Source: Alistipes sp. (GTDB taxonomy: Bacteria; Bacteroidota; Bacteroidia; Bacteroidales; Rikenellaceae). Taken from it: DNA of 64,000 nt. The notes beneath the pieces were generated by a model. It saw only the letters and a program-made list of their open reading frames with translations. It ran no database searches and was not told the origin of the DNA. This document shows, one piece after another, positions 44,782-53,845 of the stretch (the first letter of the stretch is position 1; each line of letters opens with the position of its first letter). The DNA lies in assembly GCA_017465605.1 (NCBI GenBank), contig JAFTVW010000026.1:22446-86445 (forward strand), in the 5' to 3' direction. The translations under genes were made by a program, and so were the position numbers.

Positions 44782-45552
44782 TTATTTAGGCAACGTAGTG
44801 CTTTTTATATCGCCCAGCGGATAGGCTGGAATAAGGTTATCCTCCATCCATTTATTCGCATCAACGGGAGATAATTTCCAACCGCTATTGCACGATGCAA
44901 CCACTTCGACCATCGAATAGCCATTACCTGCCATAGCATTCTCGAAAGCACGACGTATAGCCTTTTTACACTTTCTCACATTGGCAGGTGTGTGAACGCT
45001 TTGACGAGTGATATATGTCGCTCCGTCCAGATGAGCCATCATCTCGGCTATTTTATAAGGAAATCCATTCAACTGCGCATCTCGGCCATAGGGAGTTGTG
45101 GCAGTTTTCATACCGAGTAGGGTAGTAGGCGACATCTGACCTCCCGTCATTCCATAAATCGCATTATTTATGAAGATTGTCACGATATTTTCACCACGAG
45201 CCGCCGCGTGAATAGTCTCACCCGCGCCTATTGCGGCCAAATCGCCATCACCCTGATAGGTAAATACCATATTATTGGGATACAATCTCTTAGCAGCAGT
45301 TGCTACGGCACAAGCACGACCGTGAGCTGCCTCAATCCAATCAATATCGATATAACGGTATGCAAAAACCGAACAACCGACGGGCGACACACCAATTGTA
45401 GAGCCTTCAATACCCATCTCATCAATCACTTCGGCTATCAACTTATGCACCGTACCGTGACTACAACCCGGGCAATAGTGCATCTCGTCATTTGTTATCA
45501 AACGAGGTTTGGCATACACCAAGTTCTCCTGCTTAATCTCAACGTTTGCCAT
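44782..45552 (-). CDS. 2-oxoacid:ferredoxin oxidoreductase, beta (TPP) subunit
   Basis: 256 residues. The thiamine pyrophosphate site is GDGDLAAIGAGETIHAAAR followed by NNAIYGMTGGQMSPTT. An N-terminal CPGCSHGTVHK supplies Cys for a [4Fe-4S] cluster. It carries out decarboxylation of the 2-oxoacid with the alpha subunit. It starts 6 bases after alpha. Confidence 0.93.
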   Translation of the reverse strand: MANVEIKQENLVYAKPRLITNDEMHYCPGCSHGTVHKLIAEVIDEMGIEGSTIGVSPVGCSVFAYRYIDIDWIEAAHGRACAVATAAKRLYPNNMVFTYQGDGDLAAIGAGETIHAAARGENIVTIFINNAIYGMTGGQMSPTTLLGMKTATTPYGRDAQLNGFPYKIAEMMAHLDGATYITRQSVHTPANVRKCKKAIRRAFENAMAGNGYSMVEVVASCNSGWKLSPVDANKWMEDNLIPAYPLGDIKSTTLPK

Positions 45553-45558
45553 AGCTTA

Positions 45559-46650
45559 CTACTTTATGAGTTTATCTTTCAATACTTGCAGCAACTCCTC
45601 GGGAGTAAACAACATACCTCCCATACGGCCATAATGCTCAACAGGGGTCTTTCCGTCAACCGCCAATCGCACATCTTCAACCATCTGACCTGCATTTAGT
45701 TCGGCTACCAAAAATCCCTTGACGCCCCTTGCTGCCAAATCAGCAATAGGCTTTACGGGGAATGGATAGAGAGTAATAGGACGCAGAATTCCGACTTTGA
45801 TGCCTTGCTCGCGCGCCAACTCTACAACAGCAGAACTGATACGCGCCGAAGAGCCGTAGGCGACAACGACATAATCGGCATCGTCACACATAATCGCCTC
45901 CCAACGGGCCTCTTCGGCCTCGATTCTGCGATATTTTGCTTGCAGGCGCAGATTCACCTCCTCCAAATCTTCACTATTCATAAAAAGCGAAGTACAAATA
46001 TTATATTTCTTGCGTTTACCCTTACCGCAAGTGGCCCAATCGCCATATCGCTCAGCAATCTCTTCGTCTGTTAGGCGAGGTTGCTGCTCCGAGAGAACAA
46101 CCTTCTCCATCATTTGGCCGATAGCACCATCAGCCAATATCATAGTTGGATTACGGTGTTTGAAAGCTAAATCAAAAGCCAACGACACAAAATCATACAT
46201 CTCCTGCACCGAAGCAGGAGCCAAAACAATCATATGATAATCGCCGTGACCTCCACCCTTGCAAGCTTGAAAATAATCGCCCTGCGATGGTTGAATCGTA
46301 CCCAACCCGGGGCCTCCACGCTGGCAATTAACCACAAGGCAGGGTAATTCACACGCTGCCAAATAGCTAAGTCCTTCGCTCATAAGGCTCACTCCCGGAC
46401 TTGACGACGAGGTCATAATCTTTTTACCCGTAGCAGCGCCACCATATACCATATTGATTGACGAGACCTCCGACTCGGCCTGCAACACAACCATACCCGT
46501 AGTCTCCCACGGACGAAGTTCCATCAAAGTCTCCATAACCTCCGACTGAGGAGTGATAGGGTAGCCAAAATATCCATCGCAACCGCAACGTACGGCAGCG
46601 TGGGCAATCACTTCGTTACCCTTCATCAATCTTACATCACTATCTGCCAT
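45559..46650 (-). CDS. vorB: 2-oxoacid:ferredoxin oxidoreductase, alpha subunit (VorB type)
   Basis: 363 residues, with a transketolase-like pyrimidine-binding domain (GNEVIAHAAVRCGCDGYFGYPITPQSEV) and a C-terminal domain (YGSSARISSAVVELAREQGIKVGILRP). The length and the gene order with a 75-residue ferredoxin fit the branched-chain 2-oxoacid (Vor) or 2-oxoglutarate (Kor) enzymes; in Bacteroides this set is generally annotated vorB. It would link branched 2-oxoacids to acyl-CoA and reduced ferredoxin. The ATG at 46650, 2 bases after the ferredoxin stop, is preferred to a start at 46719. Confidence 0.88.
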   Translation of the reverse strand: MADSDVRLMKGNEVIAHAAVRCGCDGYFGYPITPQSEVMETLMELRPWETTGMVVLQAESEVSSINMVYGGAATGKKIMTSSSSPGVSLMSEGLSYLAACELPCLVVNCQRGGPGLGTIQPSQGDYFQACKGGGHGDYHMIVLAPASVQEMYDFVSLAFDLAFKHRNPTMILADGAIGQMMEKVVLSEQQPRLTDEEIAERYGDWATCGKGKRKKYNICTSLFMNSEDLEEVNLRLQAKYRRIEAEEARWEAIMCDDADYVVVAYGSSARISSAVVELAREQGIKVGILRPITLYPFPVKPIADLAARGVKGFLVAELNAGQMVEDVRLAVDGKTPVEHYGRMGGMLFTPEELLQVLKDKLIK

Positions 46651-46652
46651 AA

Positions 46653-46880
46653 CTATTCTACCTTTTGACGATAAATAACCAAACAACTGTCGGGACAAAT
46701 GATACCACACGAGGCACACCCCGTGCAGGCATCTTCATTGGCCATCTCGACATAGTTATATCCCTTAGTATTAACTTTGGCCGAAAGAGCCAACACATTG
46801 CAAGGACAAGCCTCGACACACACTCCACAACCCTTGCAACGCTCCTTATCAACTACTACGCAACCCTTGATTTTTGCCAT
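46653..46880 (-). CDS. 2-oxoacid oxidoreductase ferredoxin subunit, 2[4Fe-4S]
   Basis: 75 residues with two [4Fe-4S] motifs, CKGCGVCVEACP at about 17-28 and CTGCASCGIICPDSC at about 53-67. It is the electron-transfer subunit of the vor complex, first in the operon. Confidence 0.93.
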   Translation of the reverse strand: MAKIKGCVVVDKERCKGCGVCVEACPCNVLALSAKVNTKGYNYVEMANEDACTGCASCGIICPDSCLVIYRQKVE

Positions 46881-47145
46881 AGTTCATAATTTTAAGATTA
46901 CCAGAAACTGTTTATCAACTTTGCCTATTTCGCCGAGCAATGAATAATAGCTATATTCATTCCATTTTGTTTACCGCAATAGGCGATTTTCCTTTTTGCT
47001 ACACGAATTTCGCAAAAAAATCCCAATTAAACAAATTAATGTGGCACACAATCTTGTTGTGTGTTAAAAATAACTTGACGGGGCAAAAGCCCTTATTTTG
47101 TGGCGAAATTCATCTAAACGTCAATTTATCAAAGCGAAAACGACA
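46881..47145. other. AT-rich intergenic region with small inverted repeats
   Basis: Between the vor operon start and the DUF1015 gene, counted with the terminator beside it, about 310 bases hold no supported gene. Visible are AATGAAT/ATTCATT near 46939-46961, CACACAA/TTGTGTG (47045-47063) and GGGC-AAAA-GCCC near 47081-47092. The vor promoter should be here, but I find no exact TAnnTTTG box on the minus strand. Confidence 0.5.
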
Positions 47146-47180
47146 AACAAAAAACCGACTATATGAAACATATAATCGGT
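47146..47180 (-). terminator. Terminator of the serC-serA-DUF1015 operon
   Basis: On the minus strand an 11-base stem with one mismatch (47170-47180 with 47154-47164) is followed by TTTTTTGTTTG. It is about 14 bases beyond the DUF1015 stop codon. Confidence 0.85.
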
Positions 47181-47193
47181 CTTTATAAAAACG

Positions 47194-48438
47194 TTATTCG
47201 TCAAACGAGTGGATAACAACACCTGAACGCAACTTAGGCTCAAACCAAGTGGTTTTAGGCGGCATAATATTGCCCGTATCGGCAATATCAATCAGCTGCT
47301 GCATCGACACAGGGTAGAGAGCAAAGGCAACCTTCATCTCGCCACTATCAACTCGCCGTTTGAGCTCGCCAAGCCCACGAATTCCACCCACAAAATCTAT
47401 ACGTTTTGAGGTGCGCAAATCTGTAATACCAAGAACCTTATCCAGCACAAGGTTAGAAAGTACCGTAACATCGAGCACACCTATCGGGTCGTTATCATCG
47501 TAAGTACCCTCACGGGCTGTAAGGCTATACCACTCACCAGCGAGATACATTGAGAAATTATGCAATGCTTGTGGGGTATAAATCTCTTGTCCCTTCTTCT
47601 CAACCACGAAAGACTCAGATAACTTATCCAAAAACGCCTCCTCACTAAGGCCATTAAGATCGCGCACAACACGATTATAGTCGATAATCTTCAACTGAGA
47701 AGCGGGAAAAGTAACTGCCAAGAAATAGCAATACTCCTCATTGCCTGTATGATGGGGATTAGACTTCATACACTCCTGACCGACCCTTGCAGCCGCAGCT
47801 GTTCGATGGTGGCCATCGGCAACATATAGTGCAGGAATAGCGGCAAAAAGCTCGGTTATACGGCGATTCTGCGCCTCATCTCTTACAACCCAAAAATGGT
47901 GACCAAAGCCATCAGCAGCGGTAAAATCATAATCAGGTGCATTATTCTCGACTACATCGGCCACAATTGCATTGATTTGCTCATCATCGGGGTATGTGAA
48001 GAACACAGGCTCGATATTAGCCTTCTGATTACGGACGTGAATCATACGATCCTCCTCCTTATCGGGACGGGTAAGCTCGTGCTTCTTGATTGCACCCGAC
48101 AGATAATCCTCAAAATGACAACACATAGCAATTCCATACTGTGTGCGACCATTCATTGTCTGAGCATAGATATAGTAATGTTCCTGTTCGTCCTGCACAA
48201 GCCAACCACGAGACTTCCACTCTTTGAAATTCTCCACAGCTTTATCGTAAACCTGCTGGGAGTGTTCATCGGCGATAGGCTCAAAATCAATCTCTGGCTT
48301 TATAATATGCAATAAAGAACGCTCGGTAGCCTCGGCCTTAGCCTCTACCGAATTCAGCACATCGTAAGGTCGCGATGCCACCTCGGCAGCATACTCTTTG
48401 GGCGGACGTATTCCGCAAAAGGGTTTTATACGAACCAT
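47194..48438 (-). CDS. DUF1015 family protein
   Basis: 414 residues, spanning the whole DUF1015 family pattern: IRPPKEYAAEVASRPYDVLN at the N-terminus, HVRNQKANIEPVFFTYPDDE in the middle, LYVADGHHRTAAAARVGQE and a C-terminal ALYPVSMQQLIDIAD. The HHR motif resembles ParB/Srx-type fold proteins. The biochemical role is not established. It is consistently found beside serC and serA in Bacteroidales, as here, which suggests a link to serine synthesis. Confidence 0.88.
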   Translation of the reverse strand: MVRIKPFCGIRPPKEYAAEVASRPYDVLNSVEAKAEATERSLLHIIKPEIDFEPIADEHSQQVYDKAVENFKEWKSRGWLVQDEQEHYYIYAQTMNGRTQYGIAMCCHFEDYLSGAIKKHELTRPDKEEDRMIHVRNQKANIEPVFFTYPDDEQINAIVADVVENNAPDYDFTAADGFGHHFWVVRDEAQNRRITELFAAIPALYVADGHHRTAAAARVGQECMKSNPHHTGNEEYCYFLAVTFPASQLKIIDYNRVVRDLNGLSEEAFLDKLSESFVVEKKGQEIYTPQALHNFSMYLAGEWYSLTAREGTYDDNDPIGVLDVTVLSNLVLDKVLGITDLRTSKRIDFVGGIRGLGELKRRVDSGEMKVAFALYPVSMQQLIDIADTGNIMPPKTTWFEPKLRSGVVIHSFDE

Positions 48439-48483
48439 ATCTACAATCTATTATTGTTTAACAATTCTCTTATGCGACTTTAA

Positions 48484-48514
48484 GTTTGGGGGTAAAGCTT
48501 TTGTACCCTCAAAC
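48484..48514. other. Hairpin in the serA-DUF1015 spacer
   Basis: An 11-base-pair inverted repeat (48484-48494 with 48504-48514, one G-T pair) whose loop is itself AAGCTTTTG-like. No T-tract follows on the minus strand, so it may stabilise or process the mRNA rather than end it. Confidence 0.5.
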
Positions 48515-48524
48515 CTCTATTTAT

Positions 48525-49466
48525 TTATCTACATTCGCAGGGTTTCTTGTTGACTTGGAATCGGGTCTCACCACGCTCCAAATATTCCACAACCTGACGC
48601 GCCGCTGCAAGGCCAGCATTGATATTTGCCTCGGCTGTCTCAGCTCCCATCTTTTTGGGTGTAGCGAAGAATCTATTGCCAAACAATGCCGTCATTGTAG
48701 ATTTATCATCAGGAGCAATGTCGGTGATATATTTTAGGTCTGTACGCTCGGTCATAGCTGCCTCCAAGCCCACCTCATCAATAACCTCCTTACGGGCTGT
48801 ATTTACGAGTGTTGCACCCTTTGGCATCGACATCAAGAGTTTATAGCCGATTGACTTCTTAGTCTGCTCGGTGGCAGGTATATGTAACGACAAGTAGTCC
48901 GATGCAGCATACAACTCCTCAACACTTCCAACAGGCTCAACGCCATCGTTATCGAACAATGCACGGTCTGTTACGAATGGGTCATACGCAATCACATTCA
49001 TACCCAACGCCTTAGCTTTACGCGCCACCAAACGACCCACATTGCCGTATGCGTGGATACCCACTGTTTTACCCTGCAACTCAAAGCCTGTTCCGGGGGT
49101 AAATTTATTACGCGACATATAAATCATCATACCCAATGCCAACTCTGCAACTGCATTTGAGTTCTGGCCGGGAGTATTCATCACCACGACATCTTTGGCC
49201 GATGCTGCCGCCAAATCAACATTATCATAACCTGCACCTGCACGTACAACAATCTTCAAATTTTTAGCGGCCTCCAAAACCTCGGCTGTAACCTTATCGC
49301 TTCGAATAATCAAACCATCAACTTCGGCAACAGCAGCAATAAGTTCCTCTGGCTCGGTATATTTTTCAAGCTGCAATACTTCGTATCCAGCCTCCGAAAG
49401 AATCGTCTTCATTCCATTGACCGCTTTGGCGGCAAATGGTTTCTCGGTAGCTATAAGAATCTTCAT
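48525..49466 (-). CDS. serA: D-3-phosphoglycerate dehydrogenase (short Bacteroidota form)
   Basis: 313 residues, with no C-terminal ACT domain. It oxidises 3-phosphoglycerate in serine synthesis. Visible are the D-isomer dehydrogenase features VRAGAGYDNVDLAAA, the NAD fold GKTVGIHAYGNVGRLVARKA and the catalytic Arg in NTARKEVID. The usual active-site His near the C-terminus is replaced within ATPKKMGAETAEANIN, as I recall for this Bacteroidales subgroup. The start at 49466 fits the family. An in-frame ATG at 49571, 12 bases after serC, would add 35 residues. Confidence 0.9.
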   Translation of the reverse strand: MKILIATEKPFAAKAVNGMKTILSEAGYEVLQLEKYTEPEELIAAVAEVDGLIIRSDKVTAEVLEAAKNLKIVVRAGAGYDNVDLAAASAKDVVVMNTPGQNSNAVAELALGMMIYMSRNKFTPGTGFELQGKTVGIHAYGNVGRLVARKAKALGMNVIAYDPFVTDRALFDNDGVEPVGSVEELYAASDYLSLHIPATEQTKKSIGYKLLMSMPKGATLVNTARKEVIDEVGLEAAMTERTDLKYITDIAPDDKSTMTALFGNRFFATPKKMGAETAEANINAGLAAARQVVEYLERGETRFQVNKKPCECR

Positions 49467-49583
49467 AATCTTTTTTCTTTCAATGTAATCTATCATCTCG
49501 GTCTGCTCCCACTCTATGACATCGTCTCCGAAAGGGTTGCGCCGAGTAGGTAGCTTATAAGAATAAGCCATAATCAACCAACT

Positions 49584-50654
49584 TTATTTGTGCATCTGCT
49601 CAAACTCCTGCATACAAGCGACCAAAGCCTCAACACTCTCCACAGGACAAGCATTATAGCACGAAGCACGGAATCCTCCAACCAAACGGTGACCCTTAAT
49701 TCCGACCATTCCACGCTCCTTAGCAAAGGTCATAAACTCCGATGCCAACTCCTCGTTTCCTTCGCTCATCACAAAGCAGATATTCATCAGAGAACGATCC
49801 TCCTCGGCAACAGTTCCTCTAAACAACGAGTTACGGTCAATCTCGGCGTAAAGCAAAGCCGCCTTCTTCTGATTTCGAGCATAGATAGCCTCCAAGCCAC
49901 CTTCGGCCTTCATCCACTTCAATGTCTCTCGCAAAACGTAGATAGGGAATACGGGAGGTGTGTTGAACATTGAGTTATTATCAACGTGAGTATTGACATT
50001 CATCATTGTTGGCAACTCGCGTTTTACACTCTGTAACATATCGTCGCGGATAATTACAAACGACACGCCCGCAGGAGCGAGATTCTTCTGCGCACCGCCA
50101 TATATCAAGGCATATTTCGCAACATCAATCGGACGGCTCAAAATATCAGAACTCATATCGGCAATGAGTGGCACTGGCGAATCAATATCGCACTTATACT
50201 CAGTACCATAGATGGTATTGTTTGCACAAATATAGAGGTAATCCAAATCCGTAGGAATCTCGAAATTCTTGGGGATATATGTAAAGTCCTTATCCTCGGA
50301 AGATGCTACAATCTGCACTTCTCCATAATATTTAGCCTCCTTGATAGCCTTCTTAGTCCATACGCCCGTATGAACATATCCAGCCTTCTTACCCAAGAAA
50401 TTGGCAGGAATATGGAAGAATTGAGTACTTGCACCTCCACCGACGAAGTATATCTGGTAGTTGTCGGGGATATTCAGCAACTCGCGGAAGAGCGATTTAG
50501 CCTCCGCAAGAACTGCCTCGAATTCCGGAGTACGATGGGATATCGAAAGCAAAGAAAGGCCTGTTCCATCAAAATCAATAATTGCCTTTGCGGCTGCTTC
50601 GAGCACAACGTCCGGAAGAATAGAGGGTCCGGCATTAAAATTATACTTCTTCAT
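49584..50654 (-). CDS. serC: Phosphoserine aminotransferase
   Basis: 356 residues, a class V PLP aminotransferase converting 3-phosphohydroxypyruvate to phosphoserine. It begins [16 protein letters not shown], and the PLP Lys is in [22 protein letters not shown] and [11 protein letters not shown] are typical. It is the first gene of serC-serA-DUF1015. Confidence 0.96.
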   Translation of the reverse strand: MKKYNFNAGPSILPDVVLEAAAKAIIDFDGTGLSLLSISHRTPEFEAVLAEAKSLFRELLNIPDNYQIYFVGGGASTQFFHIPANFLGKKAGYVHTGVWTKKAIKEAKYYGEVQIVASSEDKDFTYIPKNFEIPTDLDYLYICANNTIYGTEYKCDIDSPVPLIADMSSDILSRPIDVAKYALIYGGAQKNLAPAGVSFVIIRDDMLQSVKRELPTMMNVNTHVDNNSMFNTPPVFPIYVLRETLKWMKAEGGLEAIYARNQKKAALLYAEIDRNSLFRGTVAEEDRSLMNICFVMSEGNEELASEFMTFAKERGMVGIKGHRLVGGFRASCYNACPVESVEALVACMQEFEQMHK

Positions 50655-51024
50655 ATCAAAATTTGATTAATTGTTTCACAAAAACAGCCATTGCTGGCAC
50701 TGTTTATATCTACAAAGTAAACACAAAAATATGATTATTCAAAATATCGGAATGGCTTTTTCAAGTCGAATTATCACTTTTTTGATGCAAAAATACAAAA
50801 AAGAGTATTTATTGAGAATTTTTAATAATAATATGACACAGAAAAAGGGCAAAAGCTAAAAAAAGATAATTTTTTTCATTTTTTTGAATAATTGTTTTGC
50901 GGTGATATAAAACACATAGCAAGAAGCAAAATACAAAGCTAACAAACCCCAAAAGAATATTTGAAAACTTTTGGGGCTTGATAAAACTATATGAAAAATT
51001 ATCTGTTAGAACACACTACTTACT
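50655..51024. other. Intergenic region upstream of serC
   Basis: 370 bases, strongly AT-rich, without a supported gene. Two TATTTTTG boxes on the minus strand (50724-50731 and 50788-50795) are candidate -7 elements for serC, 70 and 134 bases upstream; neither has a clear -33 box. The terminator of the acyltransferase gene is at 50935-50976. Confidence 0.5.
50935..50976 (-). terminator. Terminator of the acyltransferase gene
   Basis: On the minus strand CCCCAAAAG (50968-50976) pairs with CTTTTGGGG (50947-50955), a 9-base-pair stem followed by TTTGTTAG. The tail is moderate. Confidence 0.6.
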
Positions 51025-52122
51025 CTAACCAATAAACCACCTACTGTAAGGCAAGTAAGATGCAATTTTTATAGTCACATACGAACTCAGGAACGTAGCC
51101 AAACTTATCACAGGAATTGCCGCAACGGTAGGCAAGGCCATATTGGTCTTGAAAATTGCAACAAATAATCCCAACCAGAAAAGATGCACAAGATATATTC
51201 CAAAACTCATCTGCGACATATCGGCAACAAGGCGTGGTACAGAATCCTTCTCAATGCAAGTAAACAGCAAGAATGCACCGTAAGTAAACATCACGCAATT
51301 GATTGTGCAGAAGGCCCAACCCAATTCAATCACCGATGTAGCGTGAGGCACGCCTGGAATTGCTTGAACATAAAACGAATATATAGTAATTGCTGCACCT
51401 ACAATAGTTGCTGACAGACCTACCCAAAAGCGTCGGCTACGATTCCACACAGGGATTATGTAGAATCTGATATAATGGGCTAAAACCACATATCCCACAT
51501 AGCCTGCAAAATTCCAAAGCATATGATATTCATTCCAAAAACATTGTCCCCACACATCACCAAACCAACGATTCAGATAAGGCATACAGGTTGACAACAA
51601 AAACAGGCTAATAAAGAATTGTTCTTCCCGTTTGGTAGCACGCTCCAACCACGGTGAGATAATGGGCATAAAGAGGTAGATGCCAATCAATGGATAGATA
51701 TACCAGAAGTGACCTGCCAATGTGGGAAAATTCAGAAAAAATCTTGATAAATCTTTCACCGATGTAGCCGCATCAATACCGCCCCACAACAGAGGCAAGG
51801 TACTATAAAGAATCATAAAAAATGCAACAGGTGGCACAACTCTTTTCAATCGGCGAGAATAGAACTGCCAGCTCGACATTTTACCACCAATAGGCACCAA
51901 CAAAAAGGCCGAAACCATCATAAACAACGGAACTGATATGCGAGAAAAGCCATCATACACTGAGACCCACAAGCGATCTACGTCATTAGCCAAAAACGAT
52001 TGAGGCCCAGCAATATCAGATGTTCCATCTGTACCATAATAATTTTCGCTTGCGTGGACCAGTATCACAAGAAAACAAGCAAATACGCGCAAATAATCAA
52101 GAAATACAATTCGTTTGTTCAT
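51025..52122 (-). CDS. Acyltransferase 3 family membrane protein
   Basis: 365 residues with about ten membrane segments. The family signature is at the N-terminus: FLDYLRVFACFLVILVHASENY, with the conserved Arg and the catalytic-type His. PLFMMVSAFLLV, HFWYIYPLIGIYLFMPI and GIYLVHLFWLGL are also typical. Members acetylate or acylate surface glycans. The ATG at 52122 is chosen over an upstream TTG. It is a single gene, divergent from yicC, so the acceptor cannot be told from context. Confidence 0.88.
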   Translation of the reverse strand: MNKRIVFLDYLRVFACFLVILVHASENYYGTDGTSDIAGPQSFLANDVDRLWVSVYDGFSRISVPLFMMVSAFLLVPIGGKMSSWQFYSRRLKRVVPPVAFFMILYSTLPLLWGGIDAATSVKDLSRFFLNFPTLAGHFWYIYPLIGIYLFMPIISPWLERATKREEQFFISLFLLSTCMPYLNRWFGDVWGQCFWNEYHMLWNFAGYVGYVVLAHYIRFYIIPVWNRSRRFWVGLSATIVGAAITIYSFYVQAIPGVPHATSVIELGWAFCTINCVMFTYGAFLLFTCIEKDSVPRLVADMSQMSFGIYLVHLFWLGLFVAIFKTNMALPTVAAIPVISLATFLSSYVTIKIASYLPYSRWFIG

Positions 52123-52155
52123 AACCAATAAAGATTACATAATGACATTATTGGA

Positions 52156-52186
52156 CAAATATACGATTTTAGCCAAAATTCCACAA
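52156..52186 (-). promoter_or_regulatory. Promoter of the acyltransferase gene
   Basis: On the minus strand TTG (52184-52186), a 20-base spacer and TATATTTG (52156-52163), 34 bases upstream of the start codon. Confidence 0.7.
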
Positions 52187-52266
52187 CAAAACAACAATTA
52201 ATTTTTCTCAATCGACACATCGCCAATTGCTTTTTGCAGAAAGTAGAAATAATAGTTGAAAATAAA

Positions 52267-52298
52267 TTTGTTTAAGCGCGAGTGTTATATTATCTTTG
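52267..52298 (+). promoter_or_regulatory. Promoter of the yicC-gmk-nadD operon
   Basis: TTTG (52267-52270), 20 bases, TATCTTTG (52291-52298): both boxes at ideal spacing, predicting a leader of about 80 bases before yicC. Confidence 0.8.
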
Positions 52299-52317
52299 CA
52301 AGGATTTTCGCTTATCT

Positions 52318-52334
52318 CCACCCTTATAGGGTGG
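52318..52334 (+). other. Short hairpin in the yicC leader
   Basis: CCACCC-TTATA-GGGTGG, a 6-base-pair stem with a 5-base loop, lies about 15 bases from the predicted transcript start. No T-tract follows. It could protect the 5' end or bind a regulator. Confidence 0.5.
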
Positions 52335-52384
52335 CACAAGCAATTCGTAACCAATTTTACAAAACAATTAACCCGACTCGAAAG

Positions 52385-53257
52385 ATGATAAAATCGATGA
52401 CAGGTTTCGGCAAAAGTGAAATCAGCCTGCCGACAAAAAAGATTAGCGTAGAGGTACGCTCACTCAACTCAAAGCAATTGGATTTAACGGTTAAACTCCC
52501 GGGCATCTATCGCCCATTTGAGTTCGACATACGAAGCATTGCATCGACTGCCATAGTTAGAGGTAAAGCCGACGTAACTATAACCGTAGAGAATACCGCA
52601 GCCAACTCTTCGGCTTCAATCAACAAGGAGGTATTCCGCGAATATATCCGCCAAATCAACGAGGCGTTGACATATACGGAGATTAAAGCAGATTACGATG
52701 CCATTGTTCCCGTTGCTATGCGTATGCCCGATGTGGTTTCCACTCAGGTTGAGAACGTATCGGAGCAAGAGCAAGAGGCATTGATACAGACTGTAAAAGA
52801 GGCTTTGCAGCGTTTCACCGAATTCCGCGAGCAGGAGGGAGCTACGTTGATTGCTGACCTTTTGACGAGAGTTGATAAAATCGAGGATTACAAGTTGCAG
52901 GTCGAGCCTTACGAAAAGAGTCGCTGCGAGACTATCAAGAATCGTATTCGCGAAAATTTAGCCCAGCTAAAAGTTGATGTCGATAGCAACCGTTTGGAGC
53001 AGGAGATGATATTCTACATCGAAAAACTCGATATTACCGAAGAGAAAGTTCGCCTCACAAACCACTGTCGCTACTTCCGCGAAGTGGCAGCCGAAGAGGA
53101 GGCCGCAGGTCGTAAACTCGGATTCATCGCACAGGAGATGGGTCGCGAAATCAATACTCTCGGCTCGAAAGCCAACGAATCGAATATGCAGATTTTGGTG
53201 GTGAAGATGAAGGACGAGTTGGAGAAAATCAAAGAGCAGGTATTAAATATTTTATAA
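52385..53257 (+). CDS. yicC: YicC family endoribonuclease
   Basis: 290 residues, the usual size. The conserved N-terminus is MIKSMTGFGKSE, and the C-terminal DUF1732 part has the strongly conserved EEEAAGRKLGFIAQEMGREINTLGSKAN. YicC proteins are reported to be endoribonucleases. The ATG at 52385 is chosen because the family starts there; 43 upstream codons from 52256 are unconserved and overlap the promoter. The gene is 9 bases before gmk, a pairing common in bacteria. Confidence 0.94.
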   Translation: MIKSMTGFGKSEISLPTKKISVEVRSLNSKQLDLTVKLPGIYRPFEFDIRSIASTAIVRGKADVTITVENTAANSSASINKEVFREYIRQINEALTYTEIKADYDAIVPVAMRMPDVVSTQVENVSEQEQEALIQTVKEALQRFTEFREQEGATLIADLLTRVDKIEDYKLQVEPYEKSRCETIKNRIRENLAQLKVDVDSNRLEQEMIFYIEKLDITEEKVRLTNHCRYFREVAAEEEAAGRKLGFIAQEMGREINTLGSKANESNMQILVVKMKDELEKIKEQVLNIL

Positions 53258-53266
53258 GCAAAGAAG

Positions 53267-53839
53267 ATGCAAGCAACAGGCAAACTAATCATATTCTCTG
53301 CCCCAAGTGGTTCGGGTAAGACTACAATTGTTAAAGAGCTTTTGAAACTCTTCCCGCAATTTGAGTTTTCAATTTCGGCGACATCACGTCAGCCTCGCGG
53401 GACTGAACAAAACGGGGTGGATTACTTCTTTCTCTCACCCGAAGAGTTTCACGAGAAGGTGCAAGCCGACGAATTTGTCGAGTGGGAGGAGGTCTATAAT
53501 GGTACTTGCTACGGGACACTCAAAAGCGAGATGCAACGAATTTGGGAGAAGGGTAATGTAATCATATTTGACGTTGATGTGATGGGTGGAATAAACCTCA
53601 AACATATCTTCGGTGAAAATGCCTGTTCAATATTCATTATGCCACCATCAATAGAGGCCTTGCGCGAAAGACTTATCGGTCGTGGCACCGACTCTATGGA
53701 GACAATCGAAAAGCGTGTTGCAAAATCGGGATTTGAAATCTCAAAATCCGACGAATTTGACCACGTCATCGTGAACGACGTTTTGGCAGATGCCATAGCG
53801 CAAACCCGCGACGTCATTAACACTTTCTTGACAGAATAA
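53267..53839 (+). CDS. gmk: Guanylate kinase
   Basis: 190 residues. It phosphorylates GMP to GDP. The P-loop is FSAPSGSGKTTIVKEL. ATSRQPRGTEQNGVDYFFLS carries the GMP-binding part, and the NGTCYGT and DVDVMGG motifs follow. It overlaps the start region of nadD closely. Confidence 0.96.
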   Translation: MQATGKLIIFSAPSGSGKTTIVKELLKLFPQFEFSISATSRQPRGTEQNGVDYFFLSPEEFHEKVQADEFVEWEEVYNGTCYGTLKSEMQRIWEKGNVIIFDVDVMGGINLKHIFGENACSIFIMPPSIEALRERLIGRGTDSMETIEKRVAKSGFEISKSDEFDHVIVNDVLADAIAQTRDVINTFLTE

Positions 53840-53845
53840 GTGGTT

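Noticed and set aside
50860-50980. Small RNA on the plus strand ending at the CCCCAAAAG hairpin
   Set aside because: No convincing plus-strand promoter, and the T-tract is on the minus side; it is better explained as the acyltransferase terminator.
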